Of a stretch of DNA of 64,000 nt, positions 8,704 through 17,600 are shown piece by piece. The stretch lies in NCBI GenBank assembly GCA_017507805.1, contig JAFWAC010000005.1:1-64000 (forward strand). Direction: 5' to 3'. The notes under the pieces are model-generated. The model was not told the origin of the DNA. It was given only the letters and a program-made list of their open reading frames with translations, and ran no database searches. Position 1 is the stretch's first letter. Every line of letters starts with the position of its first letter. Source of the DNA: Clostridia bacterium (GTDB taxonomy: Bacteria > Bacillota > Clostridia > Oscillospirales > Acutalibacteraceae). Made by a program: the position numbers and the translations under genes.

Positions 8704-8874
8704 ATGGCTTATAGTATTTCTGATGCATGCATTAGCTGTGGTGCTTGTGCTGCCGGTTGCCCCTGTGAAGCTATCTCTGAGGGTGATTCTACTTATGTAA
8801 TCGATGCTGATAAGTGCTGCAGCTGCGGTGCTTGCGTTGCAGGTTGCCCCGTTGAGGCTATTTCTGAGGATTAA
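8704..8874 (+). CDS. 2[4Fe-4S] clostridial-type ferredoxin
   Basis: A 56-residue soluble electron carrier with two CxxCxxCxxxCP cluster motifs (CISCGACAAGCP and CCSCGACVAGCP), the typical clostridial length and internal pseudo-symmetry. It would serve low-potential electron transfer to pyruvate:ferredoxin oxidoreductase, hydrogenase and similar partners. The ATG at 8704 is used because GGAGGTG lies just upstream and family members begin MAY; an in-frame start at 8653 would overlap the promoter. It has its own promoter and terminator, so it is monocistronic. Confidence 0.95.
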   Translation: MAYSISDACISCGACAAGCPCEAISEGDSTYVIDADKCCSCGACVAGCPVEAISED

Positions 8875-8885
8875 TTCAAAGAAAA

Positions 8886-8924
8886 AAGGGGCTGTTCAAG
8901 TTAAATGAACAGCCCCTTAAGTTT
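8886..8924 (+). terminator. Intrinsic terminator after ferredoxin
   Basis: A 13-bp stem (8886-8898 with 8906-8918) with a GC core, flanked by an A-run before and TTAAGTTTT after. Confidence 0.88.
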
Positions 8925-8998
8925 TGCAGATTATTCGACAATATTCACTTGAAAAATTTTTTCAGACCTATTAAAATATCTCGAAGGGAGGTTTTCGG

Positions 8999-9457
8999 GT
9001 GGAAAATACAAAGACTATCGCAACAAACAAAAAGGCTTATCACGAATATTTTGTGCTCGAAAGCTTTGAGGCAGGTATCTCCCTTTCAGGTACAGAGGTC
9101 AAATCCATAAGACAAGGCGGCGTTAATCTTAAGGATGCCTGGTGCAGTGTTGATAACGGAGAAATGATTATCAAGCAGTTGCATATAAGTCCTTATGAGC
9201 ACGGCAACATTTTTAACCGCCCTCCTGCAAGAAACCGTAAGCTTTTGCTTCACAAAAGGGAAATTATGCGTCTTTTGGGCGCCGTAAAGCAGGAGGGCTT
9301 GGCACTTATTCCCCTGTCACTTTATTTCAAGGGTTCTCTTGTTAAGGTGCAGTTGGGACTTTGCAAGGGCAAAAAGCTTCACGATAAGCGCGACACTGCC
9401 GCCAAGCGTGATGCCAACCGCGCAATCGACAGGGCAATGAAGGAGCAGAACAGATAA
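8999..9457 (+). CDS. smpB: SsrA-binding protein SmpB
   Basis: A 152-residue partner of tmRNA, required to bring it into the A site of stalled ribosomes. Family features: [27 protein letters not shown] at the N-terminus (OB-fold strands), the PYEHGN loop, and the basic C-terminal tail [14 protein letters not shown] that reaches the decoding centre. Start is GTG with GAAGGGAGG 7 bases upstream. The tmRNA gene begins 52 bp downstream on the same strand, the usual partner arrangement. Confidence 0.97.
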   Translation: MENTKTIATNKKAYHEYFVLESFEAGISLSGTEVKSIRQGGVNLKDAWCSVDNGEMIIKQLHISPYEHGNIFNRPPARNRKLLLHKREIMRLLGAVKQEGLALIPLSLYFKGSLVKVQLGLCKGKKLHDKRDTAAKRDANRAIDRAMKEQNR

Positions 9458-9509
9458 ACAAACCGCAAAACCTTACAGACGGGTAAATCCCGTCCTCTTA
9501 AAACTATAT

Positions 9510-9857
9510 GGGGATGTAAAGGCTTCGACGGGGATTTTGAAGTATTGGAAGCGAGCAGCGGTGCGGAGCCGCTATAAAATCCGCAAAAAAAATTAACTAA
9601 CAACAATAACGTTGCTTTAGCAGCCTAATTAACGGCTGCTCATCCGACCTCTGAGCACCACGGCAGAGTAAGGGTGTCATTTTAGTGGTGAACGTGAACG
9701 GTGGCTTGCTCCTGCCGCCGTCACGGATTGGGAGCTACCGATTGCTAAAGCCTGACACTTGGCGTTAGCATGAGGGAATTCAAATAAGTGTCTGCGCTCG
9801 GAGACGCCGGTATGAATAGATTTTCGGACGCGGGTTCAATTCCCGCCATCTCCACCA
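9510..9857 (+). ncRNA. ssrA: Transfer-messenger RNA (tmRNA)
   Basis: The 5' end GGGGATG pairs with CATCTCC near the 3' end to form a 7-bp acceptor stem. The T-arm GGGTTCAATTCCC and an encoded CCA at 9855-9857 complete the tRNA-like part, for a length of 348 nt. The tag frame ends in GTT GCT TTA GCA GCC TAA (9611-9628), giving VALAA and a stop. Read back in that frame the tag is (Q)KKLTNNNNVALAA. The only GCA upstream (9583-9585) is out of frame by one base because of a run of eight A's at 9585-9592 (see findings). It rescues stalled ribosomes with SmpB. Confidence 0.96.
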
Positions 9858-9952
9858 GCGGCAAGCTGCCGCACCCAATCCGTCCAAGTTCGTGCAAATC
9901 TAAAGTTTGTGCCACGAGACGCGAGTTCGGGTGCTGTGCGGTATGCTCCACC

Positions 9953-9987
9953 AAAAATTCCAAGGACTTAAAGTCCTTGGAATTTTT
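9953..9987 (+). terminator. Intrinsic terminator after ssrA
   Basis: A near-perfect 17-bp stem (9953-9969 with 9971-9987) starting in A's and ending in T's. Between it and the tmRNA 3' end is about 95 bp with a small GC hairpin (9858-9872) and no gene. Confidence 0.9.
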
Positions 9988-10066
9988 ACTTATTACCTTT
10001 TCACTATTCACTCTCCACTAAAAAAGTCCTATAAGAGCACCACCGCCGGAAAAGAAACGCCTTTTT

Positions 10067-10798
10067 CTATATTTTTTCCTCATACATTGTGCTGTCGTTT
10101 AGTTTTTTCTCTGTATTTTCGGGGAAAAGCATTTCAAAAAGGCTGTCAGCAAACAGGCGGTGCATTTCCTTTGTGGGGTGATTGATATAATTTGCCAAAA
10201 GCTGAGTGGTGTCCTCTGTTTCGCTCAGCTTTTTCCATTTTGAATAACAATCGCAAACGGGTACACCCATTTTTTGCGCCAGACTGCAGGCTTCCGCCAT
10301 ATATTTATCCATTCTGCCGCCGTTTTGCATCTCGGCGGTTTTCTTTGCATATTCCTTGTAGACTTCGCTCGTGCCCTCTGCAACATAGGTATTAAGCATA
10401 TTGGGTGTCATATAAATCACATCACAGCCAAAATCCTTGCAGGCAGTGAATATTTTTTCAAGCGCCGACAAAAAATCCTCAAGTGGACGGTTCACATCAT
10501 TAAGTCCGAAGCAGACAATAACGAGGTCGGGCAGATGGTTGAAAACCTGCTTTTCAAGCCTTGGGAGTGCTTCCTGCGCAGTTCCTCCGCCGATGCCGGC
10601 ATTTATGACATTGACAGGTACATAATTCCTGACCTGATTGATTTTTTGGCGAAGCCGATTCCAATAAACCGTTTCGTAATTGATTTCATTGTCTGCCACA
10701 GCGCCGTGGGTTACGCTGTCCCCTAACGCCACAATTATTATGGGACCATACTTTTCAAGTCCCTCTTTTTCGAGCCGGATTTTTTCACTTATTTTCAT
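10067..10798 (-). CDS. SGNH/GDSL-family hydrolase
   Basis: A 243-residue esterase/acetylhydrolase-type enzyme. Block I GDSVTHG (Ser nucleophile, about residue 27-33), a Gly-rich block II (NAGIGGGTA), block III GLNDVN (about 98-103) and an NHPTKEMHRLFAD block V carrying the catalytic His are all present. No signal peptide is visible, so it should be cytoplasmic. It is upstream of nothing obvious: the gap to ssrA is about 80 bp and the DUF3810 gene lies 42 bp upstream on the same strand, so the two may be co-transcribed. The substrate is unknown; carbohydrate or lipid acetyl esters are typical. Confidence 0.9.
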   Translation of the reverse strand: MKISEKIRLEKEGLEKYGPIIIVALGDSVTHGAVADNEINYETVYWNRLRQKINQVRNYVPVNVINAGIGGGTAQEALPRLEKQVFNHLPDLVIVCFGLNDVNRPLEDFLSALEKIFTACKDFGCDVIYMTPNMLNTYVAEGTSEVYKEYAKKTAEMQNGGRMDKYMAEACSLAQKMGVPVCDCYSKWKKLSETEDTTQLLANYINHPTKEMHRLFADSLFEMLFPENTEKKLNDSTMYEEKI

Positions 10799-10840
10799 AA
10801 TCAGTTTCCTTTCTGATTTTAAATTATATATACCTTAATT

Positions 10841-11947
10841 TCAACCCAATAAACCGCACTTGTCATAATATCTCAGCATAAGCCCGACCATTTCATTGTA
10901 GCTCAGCACTCCGCTTTCAACACCGTTGACCTTTATAAAAGTATCGTTAAGCTTTTGCGAGGTTTCTCTAACCTCACCCTCAAAGCTCTGCCAATAGGCA
11001 TTACTCTGCCTCATATCGCGGAGCACCGCTTCGGAGCAGAGGGCGCGCGCCTTTTGCCACAGCTCCTTATCTGCTCTGTAAAGCGCGTTAGCACAGTAGA
11101 TATATGCCTGCAGATGCCCTGAATAGGTGTAATCAGGCTGTCCGCTTTGGGCGCAGGCAAGCCAGCTCAAAAAATTACATTCGTTTTCCTTGGCAAAGCC
11201 CATTGTGTGGGCTATTTCGTGAACGGCGGTGTGACCGAGCTCATAATCGGGAACATCGGTGTTGGCATTGGCTTCACCGAGCCACGGGCAATAGACACCC
11301 GTTGTGCCGGTATAGGACCACCAATGCGAAAGCCTAACAGATTTCACTCTCCAGACAGCGGTTTTCAAAAAGGGATAATCTCCTTTAAGACCGTCAAAGC
11401 AGTCATCCGCAAGCAAGAGCAATTCCGATTGCTCCACCGAAAGCACCGCACAGCCCTTTCCGTCCTCGTCAAGCGCTTTTCGTGCTTCGGAAGCCTTTTT
11501 GGCAAGGTCGCAGGTCACGGTGTAAAGGTCATCGGCAGTGTATGTACCGTCCGGTAATTCGAGCAAATCTCCCACAGGGACACGCGAAAAATTTGCCCCG
11601 TCCATAACCATAAAAATGAGCAGTGCCAGAGAGACACACCAAGCCACAAAACGGCAACCGCGCTCAACCGTGATAAGGCGGTTTTTACTGCGGAATATCC
11701 TTATTATCCAAACGGTTAAAAGGGTGATGATTGCAGGGAGTGCCAAAATAACTACCGCTTCTGTTACCGAAAAGGGCAAAGCAGACATAATCCATTCGTA
11801 GGGGAAGGCAATCACTCTGAAAAGCCCTCTTGCCACTGCATACTCGGTAAACCGCGGAAAATGCGGCAACAAAAAATACATAAGTGCCGCCACAAAAGCC
11901 GGGACAGCACAAAAAATCCATTTAAGCCATAAGGGCTTCTGCTTCAT
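10841..11947 (-). CDS. DUF3810 membrane protein with HExxH metal motif
   Basis: A 368-residue protein with three membrane spans in the first about 130 residues, then a soluble domain holding HTAVHEIAHTMGF (about residues 235-247), the zinc-metallopeptidase HExxH signature, followed by NECNFLSWLAC. This pattern matches the DUF3810 family, predicted membrane-bound zinc proteases with no established substrate. The ATG at 11947 has AAAGGAGCT 4-5 bases upstream; the longer reading from 12004 has no ribosome site and would add a non-hydrophobic leader. Likely co-transcribed with the GDSL hydrolase. Confidence 0.85.
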   Translation of the reverse strand: MKQKPLWLKWIFCAVPAFVAALMYFLLPHFPRFTEYAVARGLFRVIAFPYEWIMSALPFSVTEAVVILALPAIITLLTVWIIRIFRSKNRLITVERGCRFVAWCVSLALLIFMVMDGANFSRVPVGDLLELPDGTYTADDLYTVTCDLAKKASEARKALDEDGKGCAVLSVEQSELLLLADDCFDGLKGDYPFLKTAVWRVKSVRLSHWWSYTGTTGVYCPWLGEANANTDVPDYELGHTAVHEIAHTMGFAKENECNFLSWLACAQSGQPDYTYSGHLQAYIYCANALYRADKELWQKARALCSEAVLRDMRQSNAYWQSFEGEVRETSQKLNDTFIKVNGVESGVLSYNEMVGLMLRYYDKCGLLG

Positions 11948-12050
11948 AAGCAGCTCCTTTCCAATTGATGATATACTATCACTTTCGCAATGGGAAAAAT
12001 TCACAAGGTTTATTTAGTGAAAAGTAATAGTAGGTAATAAGTAAAAACAG

Positions 12051-12079
12051 TTGACAAATATAGATACGGTTGTTATAAT
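12051..12079 (+). promoter_or_regulatory. Consensus promoter of antitoxin RNA, module A
   Basis: Perfect TTGACA (12051-12056), 17 bp, TATAAT (12074-12079), with no long plus-strand gene downstream. The transcript would run against the small toxin gene. Confidence 0.85.
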
Positions 12080-12085
12080 AATAAC

Positions 12086-12172
12086 AGAAAGGCTACCGAA
12101 TAAACGGTTAGCCCTCAAACAGTTGTATAGTTATAGACCGCTTGCTTTGGAGGCTGGGCGGTCTATTTCTTT
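12086..12172 (+). ncRNA. Candidate type I antitoxin RNA, module A
   Basis: From the promoter above, an RNA of about 85 nt would contain the hairpin GGCTACCG/CGGTTAGCC (12094-12116) and end at a terminator-like stem GACCGC/GCGGTC (12136-12163) followed by TATTTCTTT. It overlaps the 3' part of the toxin mRNA on the other strand, including the toxin stop codon. This matches the TxpA/RatA layout. Ends are estimates. Confidence 0.65.
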
Positions 12173-12234
12173 ATTGTCAATATGTAACCTGTGGCAAACA
12201 CAATTATTAAAATTATGTAAGCATAGTTCTCCAT
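12163..12234 (-). CDS. Small hydrophobic type I toxin peptide, module A
   Basis: A 23-residue open frame beginning MENYAYIILIIV and ending TIKK: a single membrane span with a short basic tail, as in Firmicute holin-like/TxpA-type toxins that damage the membrane. AAGGGGGCG lies about 8 bases upstream of the ATG. The mRNA has its own consensus promoter (12315-12343), a leader of about 75 nt, and a terminator at 12094-12116 read on this strand. A convergent RNA from the plus strand overlaps its 3' end. The gene is far below usual annotation size limits. Support comes from the paralogous module at 26.3-26.6 kb, which keeps the same layout. Confidence 0.75.
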   Translation of the reverse strand: MENYAYIILIIVFATGYILTIKK

Positions 12235-12314
12235 TGGCAACGCCCCCTTCCGAGGGCAAGACTTAACCGCCTATCCGTTATAGTAGCCTTTAAGGGTACA
12301 TAAGTACCGCCAAT

Positions 12315-12343
12315 ATATTACTATATTAGACAGGTTTTGTCAA
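12315..12343 (-). promoter_or_regulatory. Promoter of toxin A mRNA
   Basis: Minus strand TTGACA (12338-12343), 17 bp, TAATAT (12315-12320). Confidence 0.8.
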
Positions 12344-12403
12344 TCTTAAGACTGAAGTTTTTCTGTATGTTTATTTTTTTAAACATTACTCCTCAGAAAA
12401 GGC

Positions 12404-12443
12404 ACAAACCTGTGTATAGGACTTTTCCTATACACAGGTTTGT
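12404..12443 (-). terminator. Strong terminator after tRNA-Leu
   Basis: A perfect 18-bp stem (12404-12421 with 12426-12443), 4-base loop, followed on the minus strand by GCCTTTTCT. It separates the tRNA from the toxin module. Confidence 0.88.
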
Positions 12444-12453
12444 ATACTTTATA

Positions 12454-12537
12454 TGGTGCGAGTGACGGGACTTGAACCCGTACGTCGTGGACACACGCCC
12501 CTCAAACGTGCCTGTCTGCCTATTCCAGCACACTCGC
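12454..12537 (-). tRNA. tRNA-Leu (anticodon GAG)
   Basis: Read on the minus strand, an 84-nt class II tRNA with acceptor stem GCGAGTG (12537-12531) pairing with the complementary 3' stretch, T-arm GGGTTCAAGTCCC, a variable arm of leucine type, and an anticodon loop TTGAGGG giving GAG. CCA is encoded at 12456-12454. Promoter at 12570-12598. Confidence 0.95.
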
Positions 12538-12569
12538 ATAACATATACCGCGAAATATCGCGCTCAATT

Positions 12570-12598
12570 ATTATAGCAAAGGTTATCCCGCTTGTCAA
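12570..12598 (-). promoter_or_regulatory. Consensus promoter of tRNA-Leu
   Basis: Minus strand TTGACA (12593-12598), exactly 17 bp, TATAAT (12570-12575), about 33 bp upstream of the tRNA. Confidence 0.88.
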
Positions 12599-12702
12599 CA
12601 AAAATTTTAAAATTTATTTTTTTATTATTTTTTTGTATTTTGCCGGCGGATATGCGGTATATCATTAAACATATTCCAATAAAATTCATTGTGAAACACA
12701 GC

Positions 12703-12748
12703 AACCCATTAGTGCCCTTAATGACTTAGGCAATAATGGGTTTTATTT
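12703..12748 (+). terminator. Terminator-like stem between tRNA-Leu and XRE gene
   Basis: A 9-bp stem (12703-12711 with 12734-12742) followed by TTATTTTA on the plus strand. No plus-strand gene feeds it, so it may mainly serve the minus-strand XRE gene or be a relic. The rest of this ~270-bp gap is AT-rich without a gene. Confidence 0.45.
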
Positions 12749-12811
12749 TAAAAATTGCTTGGTACTTTTATGTGGCTTCATCTATTTATCAAAATTAAAA
12801 TTACAAATAGA

Positions 12812-13135
12812 TTATTTATTATGGTTCATATAATCAAGTATCTCTGTTATAAGCTTAAACTCCTGCGCAGTTAGGGACGCAAGCTTACTAAAAAACTCCT
12901 CAGATGTCAAATTCGAATTAGCTCCCGTTAAAATATAATCTGCACTGACATTCAAAACCCCACAAAGCTTAATTAAATTTTCCGGACGAATTGCCTTTTT
13001 GCCTAACTCTAAGTTAGAAATCATTTGAGTAGAAACGCACATTTTTTCAGCCAACTCTTCTTGTGTGAACTTTAACAGCTTACGGCGATGATATATACGT
13101 TCACCCATTTGTTTTAATACATTTGTTTCTTTCAT
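12812..13135 (-). CDS. XRE-family helix-turn-helix repressor
   Basis: A 107-residue DNA-binding protein. The N-terminal HTH (about residues 9-65: RIYHRRKLLKFTQEELAEKM then STQMISNLELGKKAIRPENL) is of the Cro/CI type, followed by a short C-terminal tail. It is divergent from the two large cohesin-dockerin genes, sharing a 190-bp control region. Copies of ATGGATGAT lie beside its own start and between the -35 and -10 of the divergent promoter, so it probably represses both. No effector domain is seen. Confidence 0.88.
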   Translation of the reverse strand: MKETNVLKQMGERIYHRRKLLKFTQEELAEKMCVSTQMISNLELGKKAIRPENLIKLCGVLNVSADYILTGANSNLTSEEFFSKLASLTAQEFKLITEILDYMNHNK

Positions 13136-13140
13136 AGATA

Positions 13141-13240
13141 TATCATCCTTTCAACTATTAATTATAATAACCATGGATGATGATATACATATTCTATAGA
13201 TATATTTTTTCTTGACTTTATCATCCATAGAGTATATAAT
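13141..13240 (+). promoter_or_regulatory. Divergent control region: sigma-A promoter with XRE operators
   Basis: The rightward promoter is TTGACT (13212-13217), 17 bp, TATAAT (13235-13240). A 9-bp word ATGGATGAT occurs at 13173-13181 and inverted at 13220-13228, the second inside the spacer. A partial copy (TATCATCC, 13141-13148) lies next to the XRE start codon. These are likely repressor sites. Confidence 0.65.
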
Positions 13241-13326
13241 TACTTGGAAAGTATACCTATGATATGGTTGATATTCGTAGGTATGAGGCAATTGTTATAT
13301 CTAAATTTTTTTTAGGAGGAAAAAGA

Positions 13327-14676
13327 ATGAGTTTAAAAAAATTATTGACTTTTTGTTTAATGGTTATACTGTTGCTTAATTGTTGCTTTGGTTTAGTAAC
13401 TGTATCCGCCACATCTTTAGAAGATTTTTCTTATGAAATTTCTTCTGATGGGATTACCATTACAAAATATAACGGTGAGGAAGAAGATGTTGTTATTGCG
13501 GAAAACTATGTAATTGATGGTGCGGTTTATACAATTTCAAAAATTGGTGAGTATGCATTTGAAGATTCTGTTATAGAAAGCGTGAAAATTCCTGAAAGTG
13601 TGACAGAAATATCAGAGGGGGCATTCTATAATTGTGATGCGATTACTGCGGTAACCATTCCTGAATCAGTTAACGAAATAGCTTTGTATGCTTTCGATGA
13701 TTGCAACAATCTTACAAATGTAACAATTTTAAACCCTAATGTTACTATAGGGGATTCAGCATTTGGTTATTATTACTCTGGCAGAAAATATTATATTGTA
13801 GATAATTTTGTAATGCACGGATTAGAGAATTCCACCGCACAGAAATATGCAATTGCAAATGATATGACTTTTGAAATATACGTCAAACCTGTTTTGGGTG
13901 ATGTAAATAATGATAAAATATCAGATATAAGAGATTTGGTTAGGCTTAAAAAGATTCTTGCCGGTGTTGTTGAGACAGGAGATTGTACAGCGGATATTAA
14001 CGGAGACGGAATCAGTTCAGCAGAAGACCTTGTTAGCGTAAGAATGATATTATTACACGGCGAGGATAATTTGAAAACACATACTGTCACATTTAGGGAT
14101 AAAGACGGAAATGTTCTTGATATCCAAAAAGTAAAGCATTCTTTTTCTGCAATCGCTCCTAAAGTACCTGTTATAGATGGGTACATTTTTAAGGGTTGGA
14201 GTGAAAGTTTCATTAATGTAATGAACGAAATGCAAATTTTTGCAGAATATGAAGCTGATACAAAGCCCACATTTATTGTTGATAGTGTATCTGCCAATCC
14301 GGGTGATAAAAAAGTCACCCTTGCTGTTTCAGTAAAAAACAATCCAGGTATACTTGGTATGACATTATCAGTTGAATACGACGAAGAGGTTCTTACATTA
14401 ACAGAAGCTTCTAGTGGTGAAGCACTTAGCGGTGTCCTTAGTTTTACAAAATCTAATATTCTAAAAAGCGGGTGCAATTTCGTATGGGATGGTCAGGAAA
14501 TTACAACCGATAGCATAAGAAACGGAACCATATTATTACTAACATTTGATATTTCAAATGATGCTAAAACCGATGAATATCCAATAAAAATTTCCTACAG
14601 AAACGGAGATATTATTGATGGAAATTTAGACTCAATATTGTTTGAAATACAAAATGGAAAAATTATAGTTTCATAA
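13327..14676 (+). CDS. Secreted LRR-dockerin-InlB-cohesin protein
   Basis: A 449-residue secreted protein. Order: signal peptide (about 1-29, SLKKLLTFCLMVILLLNC region), BspA-type leucine-rich repeats (about 60-165, with IPESVTEISEGAFYNC-like units), a dockerin (about 189-245) with two calcium-loop repeats (GDVNNDKISDIRDLVRLKK and ADINGDGISSAEDLVSVR), an InlB-type repeat (about 247-305, ending FKGW...FAEYE) and a cohesin-like domain (about 313-449, with NNPGILGMTLSVEYDEEVLTL). The ATG at 13327 has AGGAGG 7 bases upstream. A dockerin and a cohesin in one chain mean it could both dock and be docked, as scaffoldin adaptors do. First gene of a two-gene operon controlled by the divergent XRE protein. 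Domain names are by pattern recognition. Confidence 0.85.
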   Translation: MSLKKLLTFCLMVILLLNCCFGLVTVSATSLEDFSYEISSDGITITKYNGEEEDVVIAENYVIDGAVYTISKIGEYAFEDSVIESVKIPESVTEISEGAFYNCDAITAVTIPESVNEIALYAFDDCNNLTNVTILNPNVTIGDSAFGYYYSGRKYYIVDNFVMHGLENSTAQKYAIANDMTFEIYVKPVLGDVNNDKISDIRDLVRLKKILAGVVETGDCTADINGDGISSAEDLVSVRMILLHGEDNLKTHTVTFRDKDGNVLDIQKVKHSFSAIAPKVPVIDGYIFKGWSESFINVMNEMQIFAEYEADTKPTFIVDSVSANPGDKKVTLAVSVKNNPGILGMTLSVEYDEEVLTLTEASSGEALSGVLSFTKSNILKSGCNFVWDGQEITTDSIRNGTILLLTFDISNDAKTDEYPIKISYRNGDIIDGNLDSILFEIQNGKIIVS

Positions 14677-14698
14677 TTTTAATGAAAGGATGATAAAA

Positions 14699-17600
14699 AT
14701 GAAAAAAATAACCAAGCTACTTTCACTATTAATGGTTTGTGCTATTTTACTTTCATCAATTCCCATTATAGTTTTAGCACAAAGTAGTGGTACAGTTGTA
14801 TCGGTTGATAAAGTATATGGTTCACCTGAAGGAACTGTGGATGTAAATGTAACTATTGAAAACAATCCTGGTATATTGGGCGCTATATTTAGCTTTACTT
14901 TCGATAATGATTCACTCACTTTAATTAATGCTAATGCGGGTGATGCATTTTCATCTTTGGTTATGTCAAAACCCGGAAAATTCACTTCACCTTGTCAGTT
15001 CGCTTGGGATGGTGAATCGATAAAAGAAGAGGACATAAAAGATGGTATTATTCTAACTCTAACCTTTGAAATTTCAGAAAATGCCATTCCTGGAAGCGAT
15101 TTAGATATTAATATATCTTATAATCGTGGAGATATCGTTGACGGCAATTTAAAGGTGGTTAATCCTCAAACTGTTTCAGGTATAATTCAAGTTATTGATT
15201 ATACTCCTGGCGATGTTGACGGTGATAAAGTAATCAATGCAAGAGACCTTGTATTACTAAGAAGATATATTACCGGTGGTTATGACCTTACTATAAACGA
15301 ATATGCCGGTGATGTTAACGATGACGGAAAAATCAATACAACTGATGTAATTCTTATTCGTAGATATATCGCAGGTGGTTACGGCGTAAAATTAAGACCT
15401 TCTCATGGATTGCATGAGCATACTATGGAAGAATTTGAAGCCAAAGAAGCAACATGTATGACAAACGGAAATATAGCTTATTGGCATTGTACATTCTGTA
15501 ATAATTATTATGCTGATGAAGATGCAACAGAAGAAATTGCTTTGGAAGATACCGTCATTGAAAAGAGTGAAACACATTCTGTGGTTATTGATGAAGCTGT
15601 AGCACCAACCACTACAAGCACAGGTCTTACTGAAGGCTCACATTGTTCGGTATGCAAAGAGATTTTAGTTGCACAGCAAATTATTCCCGCATTAAAAAGA
15701 ACAGAATATTCTATTACATATCATATATCAAATAGTGATATGTATCTTGCTGGAATCGAAATAGTAAACAATAATCCAACTACTTATACAAAAGAAGACG
15801 GATTGATTTTACAGGACCTTATTGTACAAGGATATAATTTTAAAGGATGGTATACCGCCCAAACAGGCGGAACCAAAGTAACGGAAATTGTAGTAGGTAC
15901 TACAGGTAACAAGACACTCTATGCACAATGGGAAAAGATAGTGTATACGGTCACCTTTGATTCTCCGGATGTACCTTGGGCGAGTGTGAAATATACAGTT
16001 GACACGGGTGCCACTTTAACTAATCCCTCTTGGTTTGGTTATACATTTGTAGGATGGTCTTTAAACGGACAGATTGTATCAGCTATTAAACCTGGTACTA
16101 CAGGCAATATTACCTTACAGGCCAACTGGACCAGCAATAGAAACAGAGCAAAATCTGTGACAAATTTAGGTGATCCAATAATAATTGAAGATATGGATAT
16201 TGGACAGTACCTATTTGTCTATGAAATCGGCACAATCGAAAATGTGCCCTTATCTGTTATTGAATATATAGGCAATTCACAGGGTATAACCATCAATAAG
16301 GAATATGAGTATTCAAAGAGCGTACAAGAAGGATTTTCAGAAACAATTGCTAAGGCTGTATCTAATGCAACAACCAAAACATCGGCATGGACATTATCTG
16401 AAGATTGGAATTCTTCGGCTTCAGCAACTAATGAACATGATGAAGAAATAGGTAAAACAAACGAAACAACCGATAGCCAAGGTAACACCATTCAAGGTAA
16501 ATATTATATCAGTAATGTTAAAGGGGGAGAAACATCTACATCGTCTAGTACGGGTGGCTCCAATGCAACATCATCTAAAGTCGCTTTAGGGCATTCTATG
16601 GGTATCAATGGTTCCTACTCAACTGAGGACACAGATAGTTCTAGTGTAGAAGTCGGTGTTGATGCATCTTTGTCTGGTGTGGTAGATACAAAAATTTATA
16701 AGACAAGTGTTGAAGTGTCTGCAAGTGCTAAGGATACGGAAACCGAAAGTCACAAGGAAACAGCATCAATTGCAAATTCCCGAGAATCCAATATTGGTAC
16801 GGAGAAGGATAAGGTTAATGAGTCTCATTGGGATACTACTCGTAGTTCGTCTAGCTCTTGGAATACAGAAGAAGGCTATGAAGCTAGTGCAGCTGCTAGT
16901 AAGAATTCCTCCGTGTCCAACACAATATCTCAAGCAATACATGACCGATACGCATATACAAGCATGGAAGAAAGGGGCGGTAGCAATAGCTCCACTCATT
17001 CTACAGACGAAAGTCAGGAATTGACCAACGAATACGCTTCCACATTAGAGTACTCCACCGAAATAAATGAAACGGTAAAAAAATCAATTACCTATTCAAG
17101 CAATGCAACTGGATTCTATAGGTTAGTTAGTGCTGGTACGGTACATGTATTTGCTGTTGTGGGTTATGATATTTCTACAAATTCTTATTTTACATATACA
17201 TATAATGTTTTAGATAAGGAACGTCATGAATATTTAGATTATTCCAAAGACGATTCAAACTTTAATGATTGTGAAAATGCTATTTTGCCATTTGAGGTTC
17301 CGTATTTTGTCAACGAATTCGTTAATACAAAAATTGCGAGATCTAGTGGTTTGGTAATTAACCCTGAGACAGGTATAATAGAAGAATATAATGGTTCTTC
17401 TGAATATGTAGTTGTTCCGGAATATGTTTCCTTGGATAATGCCGATGATGGTACATACTCTGCTGTACGTGTGAAGGGTGTTTTGGCAGATGCGTTTAAA
17501 GGTAACACCAAAATTAAGGGTGTGATTCTTCCTAAATATGTATCTGAAATTCCCGAATCTGCTTTTGAAGGATGCTCTACACTTGAAATTGTGGTAGGCT

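Noticed and set aside
9858-9950. A possible second tRNA-like or small RNA after ssrA (GTTCG and CTCCACCA words)
   Set aside because: No acceptor or anticodon arm can be formed; only one small hairpin is present before the terminator.
9745-10011. Open frames across the tmRNA 3' half
   Set aside because: They cover tRNA-like and terminator sequence of ssrA, which explains this DNA fully.
12051-12343. Riboswitch in the structured intergenic DNA
   Set aside because: Two convergent promoters and a small peptide gene with a ribosome site explain the stems better; no gene lies in frame downstream of a leader.
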